Source of the DNA: Bacteriovoracaceae bacterium UBA4097
GTDB taxonomy: Bacteria > Bdellovibrionota > Bacteriovoracia > Bacteriovoracales > Bacteriovoracaceae
Length of the DNA: 12,513 nucleotides
Reading direction: 5' to 3'
NCBI GenBank assembly: GCA_002381765.1
Contig: DFXX01000091.1
Coordinates: forward strand, 1 to 12,513
Shown in pieces: positions 4,895-12,513 of the stretch. The position numbers and the translations under genes are program-made. The stretch's first letter is position 1; every line of letters starts with the position of its first letter. The notes under the pieces are model-generated. The model searched no databases, was not told the origin of the DNA, and was given only the letters and a program-made list of their open reading frames with translations.

Positions 4895-7452
4895 CTTTTT
4901 GGACCGGCTTCGATAATATTCCATTTTTTATTGAAGAACTTTTTAAGGAAGGCCTGAAAATCTTCATACTTAGCACCGCGAATGGATTCATTGCTTTTAT
5001 GAGGATAATCCAGACCAAGTCCATGAAGTACAGGGATGGAATAGAACTGGGCATAGTCTTCATTGGTTTGAACACCTAAGAGATTCTGGCCGTCGATCAT
5101 GCTCTTAATTCTTTCAAACTCACTCTTCTTAATTCCCTTATCACGCAAATCATTCAGGATTTTCATGATGGCTTCGATGGCACTCTTGGTTTTATCATGG
5201 CCCGAACCGATATAGATTCCCCAACAACCGGCTTCGAGTGCAGCGATATGAACTGGTGAAACCGAGTAGCAGAGTCCCTGCCGATCGCGCACTTCTACGA
5301 AAAGATCTGAACTCTGACCTGAAAGGTGAGCGGTTATCATCTTTAAGTAGAGATCTTCCATTTTGCCAATGGGATAGGCGGCAGTACCAATCACGATTTG
5401 AGTTTGCTCACGAGTGAAATCCAGATGCTGACGTTTACCAATCAAAGCCTTTGGCTTGGCTTTGGCTTTTTTGCTAGTGAGGCGAGGTTCAAGATTTTTC
5501 ACCATCTCTTTCATAAGGGCATAGACTACTGAAAAGTCCTGCTCACCACAGTAAGTGAGAACCATCTCTGATTTCTTTAAGTTTGATGAATGCAGTCTTT
5601 GAAGACTTGTTGGTGTGAAGGCCTTAAGGGTCTGAGGAGTACCTGCTAAATCTAGCGAGTAAGGATGACCATTAAAGACCATCTTATAGAAAGTCTTGAA
5701 GGTTTGCTTAGTAGGATCTTCCTTTTGATTATCCAAGGCCCTTAAGATAACTTTTCTTTCATGCTCAAAAAACTTTTTTGGAACTTCAGGTTTAAAGAGA
5801 GTGCCAAAGAAATGCTGAGTAAGTGTTTCAAAATCCTTGGTCTGGCCATGGAGAGTGAGACCATAGGCATTTTTGCCTGAGAAGCCACTCAGTGAAGAGG
5901 ACAGAGATTCAAGTTCATTCTTCAATTTCTCATAACCCATGCCTTTATAGCCATAGGTCATTAAACGGCTAATAAGGTGATGAATGCCGGCCGATTTTGC
6001 GGTCTCGGCAGTTTGACCTCCCTTCATATAAGCATGGAGAACGAAGGTGGGAGTAATTTTATTCTGGCGATAGATAAATTTAATTCCGGGCTTCAGCTGA
6101 ATGACCTGAACCGATGGATCATAGTCAGAACCCAAGTACTTAGTCGTTTCGGCCTTGATCTTTAACTTCTCAGCGGTTTTCTTTAAATTACTTTGCCACT
6201 TCTTGAGTTCTCTCTCGAGCGGGAGCATGCTGGTTCCTTTAGGAACCTGGAGAGTGAAATGAGAAGATTGCTTAATGGTTTCAATCAGACCATCGCTAAC
6301 TTCATCCAGAGTGGTTCTTCTGATCTGCTCAATAAAAGCATCTTCACAGTAGATATTCCCCGACTGAGCAAAGCCGTGACCCAAACTAAAGGCATAGGAC
6401 TCAAGAGACTCTCTCTCATAGACCTTGGAAGAGATGTACTGATTTTTAATCTTGGTGAGTTCTTCTTGCTTAAAGCCGTTCTTCACCACATCTTGAATGG
6501 TGTCCATAAAGATCTTAGAAATTTTGGCGAGATTCTCTACCGGGAAGTTCATCTTAATCATATGAACTCCACCATCGGCAAAATACATGGTGGATCCAGC
6601 GACTCCGTTACAAAGCGACGTCTTAGCAACCAGGGCCTGATAGAATCGGGAAGTTTCACCATGGGCAAGACAATTGATCGCTAGATCCTGGCCCGCGGCT
6701 TTTTCATCAGAATAGTTTGGCGCCTGCAGACAGAAAGTCAGAGTGGCCTGACGAATATCCTTATCATGCACATTGATGGATTCTTTTTTCTTAACGGTAA
6801 AGGGACCAAATTCAGATTTCTTACCGTGAGGAAGTTTATAAGAGCGAATCTTGGCTTCCAGGGCTTCACGGTTAGTTAAATCTCCGGCCACCACCAGCAT
6901 GGCGTTTTCCAGATTATAGAAAGTCTCACGAAATTCCTTAATCTGCTCTTGGGAGAAATTCAGGATTGTATCCTCTCTCCCTAAGATGGGATGAGTATAG
7001 CCGCCTTCAAAAGATGATTTCTGAAGTTGCAAAAAGTTATATTGAGAAGGATTATCCATGGCCCTTCGATACTCTTCAAATACCACCTGACGCTCAGAAG
7101 GTATTTCTTCCTCACTAAAGAGAGGATTGGCCACCATATCAAGCAGGATATCTACCGACTTATCCATGAAGAGGCTGGGAGTATTGATGTAGTAGCAAGT
7201 GTAATCAAAGGAAGTGAAGGCATTGACCTCACCACCATAGGTCTCAATATCATGAGCGAGTTGAGGACCGGGACGGGTGGGTGTTCCTTTAAAGAACATG
7301 TGTTCTAAAAAGTGAGCGATACCTTGATTATCTTTCTGCTCCAAAGCACTGCCTGCCCTGAACCACATTTGCACCGTTCCCGCAGTAGAGCCGGGAGCGT
7401 GGATAAATAGAGTATTTAATTCGTTATCTAACTGGACTTGATCGATTTTCAT
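4891..7452 (-). CDS. Two-domain M16 family zinc metallopeptidase (853 aa)
   Basis: This is a pitrilysin/processing-peptidase type protease in which two M16 halves are fused in one chain. The N-terminal half carries the inverted zinc motif HFLEH (H47, E50, H51), followed by FFKGT. The third zinc ligand is expected in VVFEEYRRAMDNP at E127, 76 residues on, as the family requires. The second half has HHLIS-type residues instead of HxxEH and so should not bind zinc. It holds the substrate-binding Arg/Tyr pair in VRDRQGLCYS (R722, Y729), the pattern seen in active M16 pairs. The start is ATG 7452 with AAGGA (7458-7462) five bases upstream. There is no signal peptide, so it is probably cytoplasmic, though M16 enzymes lacking obvious signals are sometimes found elsewhere. 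Clients are likely small peptides or unfolded fragments, which is an inference. TTCAAA (7522-7517) and GATAAT (7500-7495), 16 bp apart on this strand, form a plausible promoter. Confidence 0.93.
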   Translation of the reverse strand: MKIDQVQLDNELNTLFIHAPGSTAGTVQMWFRAGSALEQKDNQGIAHFLEHMFFKGTPTRPGPQLAHDIETYGGEVNAFTSFDYTCYYINTPSLFMDKSVDILLDMVANPLFSEEEIPSERQVVFEEYRRAMDNPSQYNFLQLQKSSFEGGYTHPILGREDTILNFSQEQIKEFRETFYNLENAMLVVAGDLTNREALEAKIRSYKLPHGKKSEFGPFTVKKKESINVHDKDIRQATLTFCLQAPNYSDEKAAGQDLAINCLAHGETSRFYQALVAKTSLCNGVAGSTMYFADGGVHMIKMNFPVENLAKISKIFMDTIQDVVKNGFKQEELTKIKNQYISSKVYERESLESYAFSLGHGFAQSGNIYCEDAFIEQIRRTTLDEVSDGLIETIKQSSHFTLQVPKGTSMLPLERELKKWQSNLKKTAEKLKIKAETTKYLGSDYDPSVQVIQLKPGIKFIYRQNKITPTFVLHAYMKGGQTAETAKSAGIHHLISRLMTYGYKGMGYEKLKNELESLSSSLSGFSGKNAYGLTLHGQTKDFETLTQHFFGTLFKPEVPKKFFEHERKVILRALDNQKEDPTKQTFKTFYKMVFNGHPYSLDLAGTPQTLKAFTPTSLQRLHSSNLKKSEMVLTYCGEQDFSVVYALMKEMVKNLEPRLTSKKAKAKPKALIGKRQHLDFTREQTQIVIGTAAYPIGKMEDLYLKMITAHLSGQSSDLFVEVRDRQGLCYSVSPVHIAALEAGCWGIYIGSGHDKTKSAIEAIMKILNDLRDKGIKKSEFERIKSMIDGQNLLGVQTNEDYAQFYSIPVLHGLGLDYPHKSNESIRGAKYEDFQAFLKKFFNKKWNIIEAGPKS

Positions 7453-7493
7453 TATCTTCCTTGTTTGCAGGTGCCAACCTTGGCCACTCGTTC

Positions 7494-7522
7494 TATTATC
7501 CCCACAGACTCTGTTTTTTGAA
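7494..7522. promoter_or_regulatory. Shared divergent promoter region between the M16 peptidase gene and hemW
   Basis: Only 84 bp separate the two start codons. Leftward, TTCAAA (complement of 7517-7522) and GATAAT (complement of 7495-7500) are 16 bp apart and fit a vegetative promoter for the peptidase gene. Rightward, TATTAT (7494-7499), which covers the same bases, could act as the -10 for hemW, but no good -35 is visible at normal distance. If both are used, RNA polymerase binding would be mutually exclusive. Confidence 0.35.
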
Positions 7523-7536
7523 GGAATTTCTCACTA

Positions 7537-8646
7537 ATGACTCAGGTGTCCAGCCTTTATTTACATATTCCCTTCTGTCGGCATCTTTGCAACTACTGCG
7601 ATTTCTATAAAACGCGCTTTGATTCGCCTCATACCCAAATTGAGTCCTTTCATCAGTTTCTTAAGAATAGTCTTCTTCGCCATGATGAATTGATGAAGGA
7701 GCAGGGTATGACTTGGGCCTCTTTAGAGACAGTTTATCTCGGTGGGGGCACGCCTTCCTTATGGGGAGAGGCGGGAGCTGAATTTTTTAAGCAGGAGATC
7801 TTGCAGAGAATAAGTCTAAGACCCAAAGCCGAATTCACCATGGAGGTCGATCCTGGGACCTGGACGCCCGAGATGCTATCGGCATGGAAAGCCGTGGGCA
7901 TGAACCGCATCTCCATCGGAACCCAAACTCTTAATCCCGAATTTTTAAAGATCATGGACCGCGCCCATTCATTGGATGAGAGCTATAAGCTCTTGGGTTA
8001 TTGTCAGGAAAACGATTGGAATTTTTCGCTAGATTTTCTTTTGGGTCTGCCTTTTTCTCGAGAGAAAAAGCGTGATATCGAAAGTGAGCTGCGGTCCCTG
8101 CTATCATTTAGACCTAAACATATCAGTCTCTATATTCTGAATGCTCGCTCTAAATACCCCCATACTCAAGACATGCCCGATGATGAATTCATTCGGGAAG
8201 AGTATCTCTTAGTAAGTGAGATCTTAAGAAATGAGGGCTTTCACCACTATGAAGTCTCTAACTTTGCTCTTCCGGGCTTTGAGTCCCGCCACAATCAGAA
8301 GTATTGGGAGACCCAGTCAGTTGCGGCCTTAGGCCCCACGGGTACTGGGCTGTTTGTGCAAGGCGAGGATCAGGCCATTCGTTACAAATGGAAGGTTTCG
8401 CGAGCTGAGGCCGAAATTGAGCCTTTGGGGGCAAGTGAGCTTGAACTAGAGCGGACCTATCTTGAGCTTCGAACATCTCGCGGTTGGCGACCTCGAGGAG
8501 ATGTTACTAAACTAGCTGAGTTATTTCAGAGCTGGACCCATCAGCAGTATGGCCAGTGGAGTGGTGAAAGGTATCAGCTTAATTCTCTAGGCTTTTTGAT
8601 GCTGGACTCACTCATGGATGATCTCTTCCGACTTTCTGCACTGTAA
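7537..8646 (+). CDS. hemW: Radical SAM haem chaperone HemW (coproporphyrinogen oxidase-like)
   Basis: At 369 residues this matches the usual HemW length. The radical-SAM [4Fe-4S] motif is near the N-terminus: FCRHLCNYCDF (C14, C18, C21; CxxxCxxC). It is followed by the SAM-binding GGGTP (69-73), EVDPGT (103-108), RISIGTQT (124-131, RLSxGxQS in relatives) and YEVSNFA (238-244). HNQKYW (252-257) corresponds to the HNxxYW motif that marks HemW and has been linked to haem binding. HemW proteins were long annotated as oxygen-independent coproporphyrinogen oxidase. The better-supported role is to hold haem and hand it to respiratory enzymes. The start is ATG 7537 with AAGGAA (7521-7526) ten bases upstream, a slightly long spacing. 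It is divergent from the M16 gene and separated by 152 bp from grpE, so probably not part of the chaperone operon. Confidence 0.93.
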   Translation: MTQVSSLYLHIPFCRHLCNYCDFYKTRFDSPHTQIESFHQFLKNSLLRHDELMKEQGMTWASLETVYLGGGTPSLWGEAGAEFFKQEILQRISLRPKAEFTMEVDPGTWTPEMLSAWKAVGMNRISIGTQTLNPEFLKIMDRAHSLDESYKLLGYCQENDWNFSLDFLLGLPFSREKKRDIESELRSLLSFRPKHISLYILNARSKYPHTQDMPDDEFIREEYLLVSEILRNEGFHHYEVSNFALPGFESRHNQKYWETQSVAALGPTGTGLFVQGEDQAIRYKWKVSRAEAEIEPLGASELELERTYLELRTSRGWRPRGDVTKLAELFQSWTHQQYGQWSGERYQLNSLGFLMLDSLMDDLFRLSAL

Positions 8647-8675
8647 TGCATCTAGAGTCGCCTCCTCACCTAATT

Positions 8676-8710
8676 CCAGTAGTTTACTAGGTTATAAATT
8701 CTTCTTTTTT
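8676..8710 (+). terminator. Weak possible terminator after hemW
   Basis: AGTA (8678-8681) and TACT (8685-8688) pair around a 3-nt loop, and CC/GG (8676-8677, 8690-8691) can extend the stem past one bulged base. A T-rich run (CTTCTTTTTT, 8701-8710) follows about ten bases later. The stem is short and the T-run is displaced, so this is a poor match to a factor-independent terminator. Confidence 0.2.
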
Positions 8711-8734
8711 CTGGTAATTTTTCATGTCTCAACA

Positions 8735-8763
8735 TTGACAGTGATCAAGTCGCCCCCATATTG
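8735..8763 (+). promoter_or_regulatory. Heat-shock (sigma-32-like) promoter of grpE-dnaK-dnaJ
   Basis: TTGACA (8735-8740), a 13-bp spacer, then CCCCAT (8754-8759) followed by ATTG closely match the sigma-32 consensus (CTTGAAA, then CCCCATNT), and the spacing is that of the E. coli dnaK P1 promoter as I recall it. TTGACA is also a perfect vegetative -35. At 18 bp from it lies TATTGA (8759-8764), a poor -10, so a weak overlapping housekeeping promoter is possible. No CIRCE operator (TTAGCACTC, 9-bp spacer, GAGTGCTAA) is present. The transcript would start near 8767, giving a leader of about 30 nt before grpE. The sequence match is direct; heat induction is inferred. Confidence 0.75.
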
Positions 8764-8798
8764 AATGTAAGAACAATTAAGACAGCGAGAGATACGAA

Positions 8799-9347
8799 AT
8801 GGAACAAAACGAAAATCTAAACGACAAGAAAGGCGAGGAAGCTGGCGAAGAAAAAGTTGAAGCACAAGATGTGAATACCGAAGCTGCTCCTGAAGCCGCC
8901 ACTAAAAAAGATGAAGTAGATTATAAAGCGAAGTACTTCTACATCGCTGCCGAAATGGATAATTACCGCAAGCGCATGGAGCGCGAGCGTGAGAATCTGG
9001 TGAAATTCGGAAACGAGCGTGTTCTCTCAGATTTGATTGAAGTTATGGATAATTTTGAGCGCACGATTCAAATGCTTAAGTTTGATGAAGACGAGAAAAT
9101 GAAGAATATCCTGACTGGTCTTGAGATGGTTAGTAAGCAGTTCTTGGACACGCTTACTAAGCATGGCTTAACTCCGGTTGAGGCGATCGGTAAGGACTTT
9201 GATCCTAATTTCCATGAGGCCATGGCCCAGGAATATGTAGAAGGAAAGAAGCCGAATGAAGTTATTAAAGAATATCAAAAAGGCTACACCCTTAATGGCC
9301 GCCTGATTAGGGCTTCTAAGGTCGTGGTTGCCAGCGATAAACAGTAA
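8799..9347 (+). CDS. grpE: Nucleotide exchange factor GrpE
   Basis: This 182-residue protein has the full GrpE architecture. It has an acidic, Lys/Glu/Ala-rich disordered tail (1-38), then a long helix for the dimeric coiled coil (about 42-95, with AEMDNYRKRMERERE and LIEVMDNFERTI) and a connecting helix (about 100-122). It ends in the C-terminal beta domain with the family signatures DPNFHEAMAQE (135-145) and GYTLNGRLIRASKVVV (162-177). GrpE acts as a dimer that opens the DnaK nucleotide cleft to release ADP, resetting the Hsp70 cycle. The Shine-Dalgarno site is weak (GAGAGA, 8787-8792). It is the first gene of the chaperone cluster behind the heat-shock-type promoter, and its stop is 28 bp before the dnaK start. 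Nothing is missing. Confidence 0.97.
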   Translation: MEQNENLNDKKGEEAGEEKVEAQDVNTEAAPEAATKKDEVDYKAKYFYIAAEMDNYRKRMERERENLVKFGNERVLSDLIEVMDNFERTIQMLKFDEDEKMKNILTGLEMVSKQFLDTLTKHGLTPVEAIGKDFDPNFHEAMAQEYVEGKKPNEVIKEYQKGYTLNGRLIRASKVVVASDKQ

Positions 9348-9375
9348 GAAAATTAAACGTAATAAGGAGAATTAT

Positions 9376-11289
9376 ATGGGAAAAATTATTGGAATTGACT
9401 TAGGTACAACTAACTCATGTGTGGCCGTGATGGAGAATGGATCTTACAAGATCGTTCCGAATGCTGAAGGTCACAATACAACACCGTCTATTATTGGTTT
9501 TGCTAATAATGGCGAGAACCTGGTAGGTCAAGTTGCTAAAAGACAGGCCGTGACCAATCCTAATAAAACTCTTTTCGGAATCAAGCGCTTGATCGGTCGT
9601 AAATTCACCGATGGTGAGTCAAAGCACTTCCACGACATCGCTCCTTTCGAAATCTTCGCTAATAAAAATGGCGATGCTTGGGTAAAGGTTGATGGTAAGG
9701 AATTCTCTCCTCAGGAAATTTCTGCCAAAGTTCTTGAGAAGATGAAGAAAGCCGCTGAAGACTATCTTGGTCAGCCAGTAACTGAAGCCGTTATTACGGT
9801 TCCAGCTTACTTCAACGATGCTCAGAGACAGGCAACTAAAGATGCCGGTCGTATCGCGGGTCTCGATGTTAAGCGAATCATTAACGAGCCAACAGCGGCT
9901 GCTCTGGCTTACGGACTTGATGCTAAGAAAGATCAGAACATCGCAGTTTTCGACTTAGGGGGCGGTACTTTCGACGTATCTATCCTTGAGATCACTTCTG
10001 ATGGTGTGTTTGAAGTGAAGTCAACTAACGGAGATACATTCCTTGGTGGTGAAGACTTCGATTACCGAATCATCAACTGGCTTGCTGAAGAGTTTAAGAA
10101 AGAAACTGGTATCGATCTTAAAAATGATAAGATGGCCCTTCAGCGCTTAAAAGAAGCTGCTGAAAAAGCTAAGCATGAGTTATCATCTGTGACTCAAACC
10201 GATATCAACCTTCCGTTCATCACTATGGATGCTTCAGGTCCTAAGCACTTAAACCTGAACCTCTCTCGTGCGAAGTTTGAATCTCTAATTGGCGATCTTA
10301 TCGATAAGCTCGTTGCTCCTTGTAAGACAGCCATTAAGGATTCTGGTCTTTCTCTTAGCGAGATCAATGAAGTGATTCTGGTTGGTGGTGCGACTCGTAT
10401 GCCAATCGTTCAAGCTAAGGTTAAAGAGATCTTTGGTAAAGAGCCTTCTAAAGGTGTGAACCCGGATGAAGTAGTTGCAGCAGGTGCAGCGATTCAGGGT
10501 GGTGTTCTTGCCGGTGATGTGAAAGACGTTCTTCTTCTAGACGTAACTCCTCTTTCACTTGGTATCGAAACTCTGGGTGGAGTCTTTACTAAGATTATCG
10601 AGAAGAACACAACTATCCCGACTAAGAAGTCTCAGGTGTTCTCGACTGCCGTTGATAATCAACCAGCAGTATCGATCCATGTTCAGCAAGGTGAGCGCGA
10701 GTTCTCTTCTGATAACAAGACACTTGGCCGCTTTGATTTGACAGGTATTACTCCCGCTCCACGTGGAGTGCCACAAATCGAAGTTACCTTCGATATTGAT
10801 GCCAACGGAATTGTGCACGTTTCTGCTCTGGATAAGGCCACTGGTAAGTCGCAAAACATCGTAATTACTTCGAACTCAGGACTTACTGAAGAAGAAATTA
10901 AACGCATGGTTGCCGATGCAGATAAAAACCGCGAAGCTGATAAAAAACGCAGAGAAGTTGTGGATGCACGCAACAATTTAGATAGTCTAGTCTTCGCCTC
11001 AGAAAAGGCGATGAAAGAATCAGGCGACAAGATGCCGGCTGATAAAAAAGCTGAACTCGAAGGAGCGATTAATGAAGCAAAAACCAAACTCACCTCAGAG
11101 TCTTTGGACGAAATTAAAGCAGCGACTGAAAGATTACAAAACGTCGCTCACAGCCTGGCCCAGTTCATGTATCAGGGAACCGGAGCTGATTCCAGTGAGG
11201 GTGCCGGTCCGGAGGCCAACCCAGGCGAGGAGTCCAAGAAGAAGGACGATGGGGATGATGTAGTCGACGCTGACTATAAAGAAGTTTAA
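9376..11289 (+). CDS. dnaK: Hsp70 chaperone DnaK
   Basis: ATG 9376 is the start: it follows AAGGAG (9364-9369) by six bases and gives the canonical MGKIIGIDLGTTNSCVAVME. The frame opens further upstream at 9328, overlapping grpE, but that extension is not typical of the family. The 637 residues match the normal length. The ATPase domain (1-383) shows phosphate loop 1 (IDLGTTNS, 7-14), K70, NEPTAAALAYG (170-180), FDLGGGTFD (192-200) and VGGATRMP (336-343). The allosteric linker DVLLLDV is at 384-390. The substrate-binding beta domain follows, then the helical lid (from about 505) and a disordered acidic tail ending DADYKEV. DnaK binds exposed hydrophobic peptides in an ATP-controlled cycle with DnaJ and GrpE, both encoded next to it. 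Gram-negative-type insert sequence is present in the ATPase domain (around 75-95). Confidence 0.98.
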   Translation: MGKIIGIDLGTTNSCVAVMENGSYKIVPNAEGHNTTPSIIGFANNGENLVGQVAKRQAVTNPNKTLFGIKRLIGRKFTDGESKHFHDIAPFEIFANKNGDAWVKVDGKEFSPQEISAKVLEKMKKAAEDYLGQPVTEAVITVPAYFNDAQRQATKDAGRIAGLDVKRIINEPTAAALAYGLDAKKDQNIAVFDLGGGTFDVSILEITSDGVFEVKSTNGDTFLGGEDFDYRIINWLAEEFKKETGIDLKNDKMALQRLKEAAEKAKHELSSVTQTDINLPFITMDASGPKHLNLNLSRAKFESLIGDLIDKLVAPCKTAIKDSGLSLSEINEVILVGGATRMPIVQAKVKEIFGKEPSKGVNPDEVVAAGAAIQGGVLAGDVKDVLLLDVTPLSLGIETLGGVFTKIIEKNTTIPTKKSQVFSTAVDNQPAVSIHVQQGEREFSSDNKTLGRFDLTGITPAPRGVPQIEVTFDIDANGIVHVSALDKATGKSQNIVITSNSGLTEEEIKRMVADADKNREADKKRREVVDARNNLDSLVFASEKAMKESGDKMPADKKAELEGAINEAKTKLTSESLDEIKAATERLQNVAHSLAQFMYQGTGADSSEGAGPEANPGEESKKKDDGDDVVDADYKEV

Positions 11290-11308
11290 TACTTTTATAA
11301 GTTTCTAA

Positions 11309-11340
11309 GAAGGCCCCTTATGTCATGCATAAGGGGCTTC
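11309..11340 (+). other. Strong hairpin without a U-tract between dnaK and dnaJ
   Basis: GCCCCTTATG (11313-11322) and CATAAGGGGC (11328-11337) are perfect 10-bp arms around a 5-nt loop (TCATG). GAA (11309-11311) and TTC (11338-11340) can extend the stem past one bulged G. The stem is stable but the following bases (ATAGTATGG) give no U-run, so it is not a classic factor-independent terminator. It lies 20 bases past the dnaK stop and about 24 before the dnaJ start. A partial terminator, or a block to 3' exonuclease decay that protects grpE-dnaK RNA, are the likely roles; both are inferences. Confidence 0.75.
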
Positions 11341-11364
11341 ATAGTATGGATGGATTGATAAGTT

Positions 11365-12513
11365 ATGAGTACAAAACGCGATTTATATGAAGTTTTAGGT
11401 GTCTCCAAGGGAGCTTCTAAGGAAGAGATCAAGAAGGCTTACCGAAAACTGGCGATGCAACACCATCCAGATAAAAATCAGGGCAATAAAGAATCGGAAG
11501 CTCTCTTTAAAGAAGCCTCTCACGCTGCTGATGTTCTTTTGGATGATCAGAAGAGAAGAATGTACGACCAGTTCGGACATGACGGCGCTCAAATGGGTGG
11601 CGGCGGTGGACCTGGTGCCGGTGGCTTCAGTGGAGACTTTGGCGATCTAGGTGATATCTTCGGAGATATCTTCGGAGATATTCTGGGTGGCCAGAGAGGA
11701 CGCGGCGGAGGCAGCAGACGTGGCGGCAGATCTCGTGCTCAGGCAGGAGATGATTTGCAAACAGAAATTGTAACCACCTTTGAAGAAGCGGCTTTTGGTT
11801 GTGAAAAAGAAATTCACATTAATCGCTCTGTTGCTTGTGGCGATTGCCATGGCAGTGGGGCCAAGAAAGGTTCTGGTCCGGTTACCTGTGATATGTGTCA
11901 TGGTCATGGTGAAGTAAGACGTCAGCAAGGCTTCTTCACGATTGCTCAGGCCTGTCCGAAGTGTCAGGGAAGTGGGCAGATCATTAAAGATGTCTGTGAT
12001 ACTTGTCATGGTAGAGGAAGAACTAAGAAGCGCGAAAAGCTAAGTGTGAAAGTTCCGGCCGGCATCGATGAAGGTCAAAGGCTTAAGCTCACGGGCCAGG
12101 GAGATACTGGTCTTAACGGCGGGCCTGCCGGAGATCTTTTTGTCCTTATTCGCATTGAGCCACATGAGTTCTTTAAGCGTGATGAATATGATGTTCTTTG
12201 CGAAGTTCCAATAAGCTTCTCGCAAGCGGCTCTTGGGACAGAGATTGAAGTTCCAACTCTAGGTGGACGTGTTTCCATGAAGATTCCTGAAGGAACTCAA
12301 TCTGGTCAGAAGATGAAGCTTCGAAATAAAGGGATTGCGAAACTTGGTGGTTATGGATTTGGGGATCAGATCATCACCATCCATGTAGAAACCCCAACTA
12401 AGATTTCTAAAGAGCAGAAGGAACTTTTTGCCCGACTCTCAGAGTTAGAGCAAAACACTTCGAATCCTATGACCAAAGGCTTCTTTGAAAGAGTCAGAGA
12501 ACTTTTCCAATAA
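11365..12513 (+). CDS. dnaJ: Hsp40 co-chaperone DnaJ
   Basis: This is a complete 382-residue type I DnaJ; the stop TAA is the last codon of the window. The J domain (about 5-70) has YRKLAMQHHPDKNQG with the essential HPD at 34-36, which triggers DnaK ATP hydrolysis. The Gly/Phe region (about 72-125) contains GDIFGDIFGDIL (96-107), the DIF repeat that regulates the J domain in relatives. The zinc-binding domain has four CxxCxGxG repeats (C158/C161, C175/C178, C197/C200, C211/C214), all intact. The C-terminal substrate-binding and dimerisation domains follow (VPAGID, then GDLFVLIRIEPH). The Shine-Dalgarno site is weak and distant (GGATGGA, 11348-11354, ten bases from ATG), so with the hairpin upstream DnaJ is probably made at a lower level than DnaK. 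Confidence 0.97.
   Translation: MSTKRDLYEVLGVSKGASKEEIKKAYRKLAMQHHPDKNQGNKESEALFKEASHAADVLLDDQKRRMYDQFGHDGAQMGGGGGPGAGGFSGDFGDLGDIFGDIFGDILGGQRGRGGGSRRGGRSRAQAGDDLQTEIVTTFEEAAFGCEKEIHINRSVACGDCHGSGAKKGSGPVTCDMCHGHGEVRRQQGFFTIAQACPKCQGSGQIIKDVCDTCHGRGRTKKREKLSVKVPAGIDEGQRLKLTGQGDTGLNGGPAGDLFVLIRIEPHEFFKRDEYDVLCEVPISFSQAALGTEIEVPTLGGRVSMKIPEGTQSGQKMKLRNKGIAKLGGYGFGDQIITIHVETPTKISKEQKELFARLSELEQNTSNPMTKGFFERVRELFQ

Noticed and set aside
5977..7308. Rightward open frames of 62-163 codons inside the M16 peptidase gene
   Set aside because: They are shadows of a long frame with clear M16 motifs; no Shine-Dalgarno site or recognisable protein feature supports them.
8647..8798. CIRCE operator upstream of grpE
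   Set aside because: Neither TTAGCACTC nor GAGTGCTAA is present. The only small dyad (TTGA, 6 bp, TCAA at 8735-8748) overlaps the -35 and is too short to call.
9328..9375. Upstream extension of DnaK by 16 residues
   Set aside because: It overlaps the end of grpE and has no Shine-Dalgarno site at its start, whereas ATG 9376 has AAGGAG and gives the canonical DnaK N-terminus.
10555..11263. Short frames on both strands inside dnaK
   Set aside because: dnaK is intact and strongly conserved; the overlapping frames are by-products of its codon use.
11650..11685. 12-bp direct repeats in dnaJ (GGAGATATCTTC type)
   Set aside because: They encode GDIF-GDIF-GDIL, the DIF motif repeat normal for the Gly/Phe region of DnaJ, so they are not a mobile or unusual repeat.

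Overview
This 12.5-kb window has roughly 43-45% G+C and is densely packed, with no gene-free stretch longer than about 220 bases. It reads as ordinary chromosome from a Gram-negative bacterium: there are three Sec-type signal peptides, Shine-Dalgarno sites, and a grpE-dnaK-dnaJ cluster behind a sigma-32-like promoter. The mix of moderate G+C, many small secreted orphan proteins and a stand-alone two-domain M16 peptidase would suit the Bdellovibrionota (Bacteriovorax/Peredibacter type). That placement is an impression only; nothing in the window proves it. I see no mobile element, CRISPR array, tRNA or rRNA.

Left part (1-2799). A secreted glycoside hydrolase family 5 enzyme, probably an endo-beta-glucanase, is read leftward from a GTG at 1931 and runs off the window edge. 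Its catalytic domain is followed by at least three tandem beta-sandwich-like modules. It is absent from simple ATG-to-stop ORF listings because it starts with GTG and its stop lies outside the window. Divergent from it, across a roughly 220-bp regulatory region, lies a small secreted protein of unknown function (2152-2799).

Middle part (2909-4894). This holds a second small secreted orphan, a three-helix membrane orphan on the opposite strand, and a helical cytoplasmic orphan. The last two start head to head: their ATG codons are the two halves of one ATGCAT palindrome, and a near-ideal extended -10 promoter for the rightward gene lies inside the leftward reading frame. Convergent ends are very tight (3 bp apart at 3433/3437, and overlapping by 4 bp at 4891-4894).

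Right part (4891-12513). A two-domain M16 zinc peptidase (leftward) diverges from hemW, a radical-SAM haem chaperone. After a 152-bp gap with a heat-shock-type promoter come grpE, dnaK and dnaJ, all complete and all rightward. Together they make the Hsp70 chaperone machine: DnaJ delivers substrates and stimulates ATP hydrolysis, DnaK binds the client, and GrpE exchanges nucleotide. A strong hairpin without a U-tract separates dnaK from dnaJ and probably tunes the amount of DnaJ. No novel multi-gene system is evident. The most interesting items are the promoter and start-codon arrangement at 4246-4300, the dnaK-dnaJ hairpin, the modular GH5 enzyme, and the cluster of orphan genes.
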